Position numbers and translations under genes: made by a program | Notes under the pieces: model-generated | Told to the model about the DNA's origin: nothing | The model's input: only the letters and a program-made list of their open reading frames with translations | Database searches by the model: none | NCBI GenBank assembly: GCA_025459175.1 | Contig: JALORC010000074.1 | Location: 1 to 38,256 of the forward strand | Length of the DNA stretch: 38,256 nt | Direction: 5' to 3' | Source of the DNA: Planctomycetota bacterium | GTDB taxonomy: Bacteria > Planctomycetota > UBA1135 > UBA2386 | Part shown: positions 34,811 to 38,256 of the stretch, in pieces | How positions within the stretch are numbered: the stretch's first letter is position 1 | Layout: each line of letters opens with the position of its first letter

Positions 34811-36478
34811 CTACTTCTTCTTGCCGACCGAGAAGCTCTCGCCGGTGCCGATCGCGGCCAGTTCCTGCAGCAGCGTCATGTTGGCCTCGCCAAGGCCCAC
34901 ACAGTGGATGCGAATACGGCGGAACGCGTTCATCCGACGCACGTCGTTGAGGATCGTCGGGCACTGCGGGATGCCCGTGAACACGAACGGGCCCGCGTAG
35001 TTGGTGCGCGGCTGGCTCGGCGCCGGCTCGCCGCGCTCGAAGCTGCGCACGGTCTTGCCCTCGCCGTAGTTCTTGTCCTCCTGGGTGAAGTCGTCGCACG
35101 AGGGCTCGCCGTCGGACAGCAGCAGGATCGTGTCGCAGCCCTCGGTCAGCGCCTGTGGATCGACGTAGGCGTGTTCGTTGGCGAAGCCCTTGCCGTGCAG
35201 CGCGAACGCCAGACGGAGGGCGCCGTGCAGGTTGGTGTCACCGCGCAGCTTGCCGGTCGGTGGCATCTCCTCGTTCGGTTGGTTCGTCTCCATGCGGGCC
35301 TTGATCCCGTCGAGCTCGGCCATCACCTTGTCGATGTTGCCGCGGCTCGCCTTGATCATGCCTTTGCAGGCGTCCAGCGTGCCGGCGCCGGTGCCGAACC
35401 AGACCACGCAGAACTCCTTGTCGGGGGTGAGCCGCGACAGCGAGATGCGCAGGTTCTCGCGGGCGAGGTCCCAGCGGGTCTTGATCAGGTGCCACGGGAT
35501 GTCGTTCTCGTCGAGGATCGCGCCTTTCTTCTTCTTCTCGCGCGGGCCGGTGGTCGGGCCCTTCTTGTCGGTCTCGATCGGCAGCAGCATCGAGTCGGAC
35601 ATGTCGACGACGTAGCAGTAGCGCTCGCCGTCGGTCTCGATGCCGAAGAAGCGCGGTGCCGCGGACGTGGTGGTGCGGGCCGGCCCCTTGACGTCGCCGC
35701 GGGCCAGGATCTCGAGCCAGGCCTCGGGATTCATGAACGCGCCCGGCGCCTTCAGGATGATCTGCAGGTGGCGCGCCATCTGCACCTTGGCGGTGTGCGA
35801 CAGCTTCACGTCGGCGCCGAGCAGGCCGATGTAGGCGGTGATCGCGGCGCGATAGCCTTCTTCGTTGACGCGCGTCTTGCTGGCCAGCAGCGCGCCGCTC
35901 ATCGCGCCGAGCAGGGCCATGCGGTCGCTCTCCTTCTTCGGGAACTCGACGCAGTTGGCGACGATCGCCTGCTTGAGGTCGGCATTGCTCGCCTCGCCGA
36001 GCGCGGCGATCGCGGCGGCGCGCAGCAGCATGCTCTTGTCGCCGGTGGCGATCGCGATCACGTCGTTCTGGCCGTCGTGGTCGGCCTGCACGCGCATCGT
36101 CTGGTACCACAGCCAGATGTCGACCGGGCCACGCTTGCCGTTGCGCAGCGCCACCATCGGCGCCACGTTCTCGGCCCGGTTGAAACGGTCGCCGAGCAGG
36201 TCGGCGATCAGGTAGCGCGAGTACTCGGTGAACTGCTTGACGGTGTCGTAGTCCTTGACCAGCACCTGCAGCGCTTCCGGCTTCTTCGTGTAGGCGAGCA
36301 CCTCGCGCGCTTCCCAGTGGTGATAGAACGGCTTGCGGGCGAGGCACTCCGTGTAGCGGGCCAGAGACTCCTCGTAGCTGCGCGCGGGCCAGTCGAAGCG
36401 GGCCTTCGACTGGGCGGCGAGCGGCAGGCCGAGGGTGGCGAGGAACAGGAACGGAGCCAGGGCCGGCGTGCGGGCCAT
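34811..36478 (-). CDS. Exported von Willebrand factor A domain protein
   Basis: A 555-residue protein with a signal peptide (ALAPFLFLATLGLPLAAQ, ending near 23). Residues about 90-260 are helical repeats, HEAT-like (MLLRAAAIAALGEASNADLK). The vWA domain starts at about 285 (RYCYVVDMSDSML) with the metal-site D292-x-S294-x-S296, T415 in GDTNLHGAL and D456 in LLLSDGEPS. An insert of about 35 mostly basic residues (KKGPTTGPREKKKKG) lies just after the metal motif. The C-terminus is FSVGKKK. The metal site is complete, so ligand binding is expected. ATG 36478 is chosen because the signal peptide begins there. It lies upstream of the DNRLRE gene by about 108 bp on the same strand. Confidence 0.88.
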   Translation of the reverse strand: MARTPALAPFLFLATLGLPLAAQSKARFDWPARSYEESLARYTECLARKPFYHHWEAREVLAYTKKPEALQVLVKDYDTVKQFTEYSRYLIADLLGDRFNRAENVAPMVALRNGKRGPVDIWLWYQTMRVQADHDGQNDVIAIATGDKSMLLRAAAIAALGEASNADLKQAIVANCVEFPKKESDRMALLGAMSGALLASKTRVNEEGYRAAITAYIGLLGADVKLSHTAKVQMARHLQIILKAPGAFMNPEAWLEILARGDVKGPARTTTSAAPRFFGIETDGERYCYVVDMSDSMLLPIETDKKGPTTGPREKKKKGAILDENDIPWHLIKTRWDLARENLRISLSRLTPDKEFCVVWFGTGAGTLDACKGMIKASRGNIDKVMAELDGIKARMETNQPNEEMPPTGKLRGDTNLHGALRLAFALHGKGFANEHAYVDPQALTEGCDTILLLSDGEPSCDDFTQEDKNYGEGKTVRSFERGEPAPSQPRTNYAGPFVFTGIPQCPTILNDVRRMNAFRRIRIHCVGLGEANMTLLQELAAIGTGESFSVGKKK

Positions 36479-36593
36479 CGTGGAATGCGGTGCTGGGAAG
36501 GGGGCCGTGCGCACGGTAGGCGGTCGCGGCGGCGTTGCCAAAGGGGTGATTCGATCGCGAGGAAGCTGGCGTCGATGCGGATATCGTCGCCGC

Positions 36594-37136
36594 ATGGGCA
36601 AGTTGCACCCTTCGATCGAAACCGAGCTGCGCGAGTGGATCCGCGCCCAGCGCATGTTCTTCGTCGCCACGGCCCCGCTGGCGGGCTCGGGGCACGTCAA
36701 CTGCTCGCCGAAGGGCGGTGACCCGCTGCTGGTGCTGGGGCCGCGCACGGTGGCCTACCTCGACCGCACCGGCAGTGGCATCGAGACCGTGGCGCACGTG
36801 CAGGAGAACGGGCGCATCGTGCTGATGCTGTGCGCGTTCGAGGGGCCGCCGCGGATCGTGCGGCTGCACGGGCGCGGGCGGGTGGTGGTGGCCGGCGCGG
36901 CGGAGTTCGCGGCGCTGGTGAGAGGCTTCGGCGAGGTCGGGCTCGGCGCCCGGGCGATCGTGGTCGTCGAGCTCGACCGGATCAGTGACTCGTGCGGGTT
37001 CGGGGTGCCGTTGTATCGCTACGAGGGGGAGCGGGAGACGCTCGGCAAGTGGGCGGAGAAGAAGGGTGCGGAGGGGGTCGCGGCGTATGTGCGCGAGAAG
37101 AACGCGCAGAGCATCGACGGGCTGCCGGGGCTGTAG
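36594..37136 (+). CDS. Pyridoxamine-5'-phosphate-oxidase-family flavin-binding protein
   Basis: A 180-residue protein: IRAQRMFFVATAPLAGSGHV, NCSPKGGDPLLVLGPRTVAY, LDRTGSGIETVAHVQENGRI, VLMLCAFEGPPRIVRLHGRG. These match the putative-PNPOx split-barrel family, which binds FMN or F420 as a dimer. The C-terminal part (SCGFGVPLYRYEGERETLGK and WAEKKGAEGVAAYVREKNAQ) is usual for a subgroup of these. The ATG at 36594 is the natural start; the frame upstream overlaps the vWA gene's promoter and is Arg-rich. The reaction is unknown; it diverges from the vWA gene. Confidence 0.87.
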   Translation: MGKLHPSIETELREWIRAQRMFFVATAPLAGSGHVNCSPKGGDPLLVLGPRTVAYLDRTGSGIETVAHVQENGRIVLMLCAFEGPPRIVRLHGRGRVVVAGAAEFAALVRGFGEVGLGARAIVVVELDRISDSCGFGVPLYRYEGERETLGKWAEKKGAEGVAAYVREKNAQSIDGLPGL

Positions 37137-37302
37137 GGCGCGGGCACGGGGCAGGTGGTGGTGGTTGTGGTGAGGGCGAGAACGTGGCTGCGGCTGCGGT
37201 TGCCGAGACGTTCGACGGGGGATTCTCGACCTGGCCGAATGGAGTTACCGTCGCCGCCCAGGTCCGCTCCAGCTCCGGTCCGGTGCGACCGAGGTCTTGC
37301 CC

Positions 37303-38256
37303 ATGCGAACTCTCCGCCCGCTCGTCCTGTTGCTCACTGCCAGTGCTGCCGCGCAAGCTTCGTTCGTCGTCGACGCCAGTGGCGGTCCCGGCAGCCAGTT
37401 CACCGACATCCAGGCCGCGGTGCAGGCGGTGCCGTCGGGCAGCGTGCTGGTCGTGCGCGCCGGCAGCTACTCGCCGGTGCTGATCAACGGCAAGGGGCTC
37501 ACCATCCTCTGCGACGTGGGTGCTGCGATCGCGTCGCTGACGCCCTTCGCGACCGGACCGTTCCTGACCGTGCGCAACACTCCGTCTGGCCAGGTGGTCG
37601 CCGTGTCCGGTCTCGGATTCGGCCCCGTCGGGGCGCAGTTCCACGACGGCATCCTGGTCGAGAACGCCATGGGACTCGTCGTCCTCGACGGGCAAGGTGC
37701 CACGGTCCAGCCTGCGGCGTTCGGCATCGGTGCCACCCTGAGGATCACCAACTCGAGCCAGGTCGTGATCCGCGACCACGAGCTTCGGGGTGGCAGGCAG
37801 GCCAGCGGCTTCGGCCCGCCGTCCCCGCAGTCAGGCTGCGTCGTCGTCGGCAGCTCGGTGGTGTTCGAGAGCTGCCGTCTGCGTGGATCCGACAGCTTGG
37901 GCGCAAGCGATCAACTGCGGGTCGGCAAGGCGGCGCTGGCGGCGACGAACAGCCGGATCGAGCTGGTCGCGACGAGCGTCACGGGGGGCAACGGGTTGTG
38001 GACGACGGGCCTGTCGGGGCCCTTGCAGCTGTCCGCGGATCCGGCCGTGATGGCGACCAACGCGCAGCTGGTGGTCCGCGGTGCCGCTGCGCACGCGATC
38101 GCTGGCGGAATCATCCCGGCGGCCGGTGCATTTCCGTCGGTGCAGCTCGATGCGATCGTCGGCACCGGCTCGCTCCGCATCGATCCAGCCATTCCGGTGA
38201 CCGGCGCGGTGGCCGCGTCGCTGCAGGTCACGATCACGCCGAACGTGCGGCTGACT
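37303..38256 (+). CDS. Secreted beta-helix protein, C-terminus cut by window edge
   Basis: An uninterrupted frame of 318 codons from ATG 37303 to the last base. Signal peptide: TLRPLVLLLTASAAAQA. The mature start, GSQFTDIQAAVQAVPSGSVL and VVRAGSYSPVLINGKGLTI, is the beta-helix opening also seen at 20240-21451 and 21618-22706. Gly/Val-rich strands follow (GLVVLDGQGATVQP, CVVVGSSVVFESCRLRG). The right end is missing. The 166 bp upstream (37137-37302) is Gly/Arg-type GC-rich sequence with no clear signal. Confidence 0.85.
   Translation, partial: MRTLRPLVLLLTASAAAQASFVVDASGGPGSQFTDIQAAVQAVPSGSVLVVRAGSYSPVLINGKGLTILCDVGAAIASLTPFATGPFLTVRNTPSGQVVAVSGLGFGPVGAQFHDGILVENAMGLVVLDGQGATVQPAAFGIGATLRITNSSQVVIRDHELRGGRQASGFGPPSPQSGCVVVGSSVVFESCRLRGSDSLGASDQLRVGKAALAATNSRIELVATSVTGGNGLWTTGLSGPLQLSADPAVMATNAQLVVRGAAAHAIAGGIIPAAGAFPSVQLDAIVGTGSLRIDPAIPVTGAVAASLQVTITPNVRLT

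Noticed and set aside
34709..36721. Plus-strand frame of 670 codons opposite the vWA gene
   Set aside because: Val/Arg/Gly/His-rich with no motifs, whereas the minus strand has a signal peptide and a full metal-site vWA domain.

Overview
The window is a GC-rich, gene-dense stretch that looks like a planctomycete chromosome. The taxonomic call is inference from gene content. It rests on three ECF-type sigma factors, two Ser/Thr kinases fused to formylglycine-generating-enzyme-like (FGE/SUMF1) domains, and many secreted repeat or beta-helix proteins with simple Sec signal peptides. It also rests on a large von Willebrand A protein, a DNRLRE protein and carboxypeptidase-regulatory-like domains. 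Shine-Dalgarno sites are rare. Several protein C-termini recall tails that recur in large families of secreted planctomycete proteins. I see no tRNA, rRNA, CRISPR array or insertion sequence.

Layout. 1-3640: a secreted 13-repeat protein that runs off the left edge (minus strand), followed by a graveyard of gene pieces: a sigma-factor remnant, a probable C-terminal fragment of a secreted protein, and three detached C-terminal tails around a 17-bp perfect inverted repeat. 3638-6891: a divergent pair, kinase-FGE (minus) and ECF sigma (plus). 6898-9243: a secreted FG-GAP/VCBS protein. 9658-17411: the most interesting region. A minus-strand operon (astacin-like metallopeptidase without a signal peptide, DUF2589 protein, a partner protein, a small helical protein) lies head-to-head with a plus-strand operon (ECF sigma, kinase-FGE, two unknown genes) in which two of the three junctions are ATGA overlaps. 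17412-18316: chimeric gene debris. 18317-20178: a two-gene ATPase plus DUF4276 (Toprim-like) cassette resembling split OLD/PARIS-type defence systems. 20240-22706: two paralogous secreted beta-helix proteins. 22791-25628: a minus-strand operon of a Dabb-domain lipoprotein, an unknown protein, a 2-oxoglutarate/Fe(II) oxygenase and a small unknown. 25872-29390: ECF sigma, membrane anti-sigma-like protein, and a TPR-like CHAT (caspase-fold) protease with membrane segments. 29391-38256: a secreted FG-GAP-like protein, a dihydrodipicolinate-reductase-like oxidoreductase, a membrane-anchored regulatory-domain protein, a DNRLRE secreted protein, a vWA protein, a PNPOx-family protein, and a third beta-helix protein cut by the right edge.

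How the genes may work together. The window carries three separate sigma-factor-centred switches: divergent sigma/kinase, operonic sigma/kinase facing the DUF2589-peptidase operon, and sigma/anti-sigma/CHAT. The second and third each associate a transcription switch with a protease-fold protein, and a defence-like ATPase/Toprim pair sits between them. The best candidate for an undescribed system is 9658-17411, eight genes in two facing operons. Its function is not known to me; a regulated delivery, stress or conflict role is only a hypothesis.
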